Shown here piece after piece: positions 4,974 through 5,542 of a stretch of 5,542 bases of DNA. Both the position numbers and the translations under genes were made by a program. The stretch covers positions 1 to 5,542 of the forward strand of contig JAJYLM010000141.1 in assembly GCA_021787655.1 (NCBI GenBank). The letters are read 5' to 3'. The notes under the pieces were generated by a model that worked only from the letters and a program-made list of their open reading frames with translations, did not search any database and was not told where the DNA came from. Source of the stretch: a bacterium (lineage in GTDB: Bacteria; JAMCPX01). Position 1 is the first letter of the stretch. Each line of letters opens with the position of its first letter.

Positions 4974-5542
4974 ATGGAGTATAAATCTATTCCCGAGATG
5001 TATTATAAGCAGGCGGATCGGAACAAGGGCAAGGTCCTCATAAAACACAAGAAGAATGGTGTGTGGACCGATATTACCTGGGATGAGAACAGGGCTGCAA
5101 GCAGGGCTTTGGCCTGTTCGCTGATCAAGCTCGGTATAAAACCGCAGGAAAAGGTCTGCATATTGTCTGAAAACCGCAACGAATGGTACATCAGCGATAT
5201 AGCAATCCAGAGCGCAGGTATTGTCACCGTACCGATCTATGCGACGAATACACCGGACCAGGTTGCCTATATCGTCAACAACTCTGATGCCGTCGCCGTC
5301 ATCGTTTCGACCCAGCTCCAGTATAATAAAGTACAGGCCAAGAAGAAGGACATGCCGAACCTCAGGCACATCATATCCATGGACAAGCTCAACGATGCGC
5401 CGGGGGTGCTCTTGTTCCATGATCTTGCGGCCTCAAGCCCTTCTGCGGATGATGAGAAGGAGATGGAAAAACGGATGAACAATATCCGTCCCGGTGACCT
5501 TGCGACCATAATCTACACCTCGGGGACAACGGCAGATCCCAA
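4974..5542 (+). CDS. Long-chain fatty-acid--CoA ligase (AMP-binding, COG1022 type), N-terminal part
   Basis: The gene is cut by the right edge after 189 whole codons of an expected 600 or so. Family members activate a fatty acid with ATP to an acyl-adenylate and then transfer it to CoA, at the inner face of the membrane. The visible part is the N-terminal subdomain of the adenylating fold: a W-T-D-I-T-W segment (31-36), L-G-I-K-P-x-x-K-V-C-I-L-S-E-N-R-N-E-W (about 53-71), A-G-I-V-T-V-P-I-Y-A-T (81-91), Y-I-V-N-N-S-D-A (100-107), and the ATP-binding loop YTSGTTADP (181-189). That loop normally reads T-S-G-T-T-G-x-P-K-G; here the last Gly is Ala (codon GCA at 5532-5534). The N-E-W and VPIYAT patterns point to the long-chain (COG1022) class rather than acetyl-CoA synthetases. 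The start has a strong ribosome binding site and a TATAAT upstream. The C-terminal motifs are not visible, so activity and substrate length cannot be judged. Confidence 0.9.
   Translation, partial: MEYKSIPEMYYKQADRNKGKVLIKHKKNGVWTDITWDENRAASRALACSLIKLGIKPQEKVCILSENRNEWYISDIAIQSAGIVTVPIYATNTPDQVAYIVNNSDAVAVIVSTQLQYNKVQAKKKDMPNLRHIISMDKLNDAPGVLLFHDLAASSPSADDEKEMEKRMNNIRPGDLATIIYTSGTTADP

Noticed and set aside
4292..4984. A 230-codon open frame on the plus strand opposite the ROK gene
   Set aside because: It lies almost wholly antisense to a convincing ROK coding region, runs across the divergent promoter into the acyl-CoA synthetase start, and its product resembles no family.
4905..5420. A 171-codon open frame on the minus strand opposite the acyl-CoA synthetase
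   Set aside because: It is antisense to a clear AMP-binding coding region and lacks a ribosome binding site or recognisable domain.

Overview
The window has moderate GC with one sharply AT-rich spot. It looks like core-genome DNA of a Gram-negative bacterium: it encodes a predicted outer-membrane beta-barrel, a secreted protein and bacterial-type lipid genes. The mix of PriA, PlsX, an APP1-like DUF2183 protein, a DUF2914 protein and a COG1022-type acyl-CoA synthetase suggests a Nitrospirota or Desulfobacterota-like lineage. That placement is an impression from protein character, not a proven assignment.

Layout, left to right. (1) The last 62 codons of a primosomal helicase gene (priA) end at 191. 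(2) A 149-bp gap leads to plsX (341-1366, acyl-ACP:phosphate acyltransferase). The next gene starts at plsX's stop codon and encodes an APP1-like DUF2183 HAD phosphatase (1372-2403). (3) A short intergenic region carries a good sigma70-type promoter for a small secreted DUF2914 protein (2527-2967). (4) A convergent gap (2968-3099) is dominated by one long bulged inverted repeat. (5) On the minus strand, a ROK-family protein (4891 to 3917) is followed 28 bp later by a predicted outer-membrane beta-barrel protein (3888 to 3100). (6) A short AT-rich divergent promoter region (4892-4973) separates the ROK gene from a long-chain acyl-CoA synthetase gene, which runs off the right edge (4974 onward).

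The theme is phospholipid and fatty-acid metabolism. PlsX makes acyl-phosphate, which feeds phosphatidate synthesis. The coupled DUF2183 protein belongs to a family whose fungal member dephosphorylates phosphatidate. The acyl-CoA synthetase activates free fatty acids. The ROK protein and the beta-barrel protein form a separate two-gene unit with no clear function.

No mobile element, CRISPR array, tRNA or rRNA is visible. The least ordinary items are four: the tight plsX/DUF2183 coupling, the ROK protein with an intact zinc site but degraded kinase motifs and no DNA-binding domain, the large hairpin between the convergent genes, and unusual residues in otherwise invariant motifs of PlsX and the acyl-CoA synthetase. 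I see no convincing evidence of a wholly new multi-gene system.
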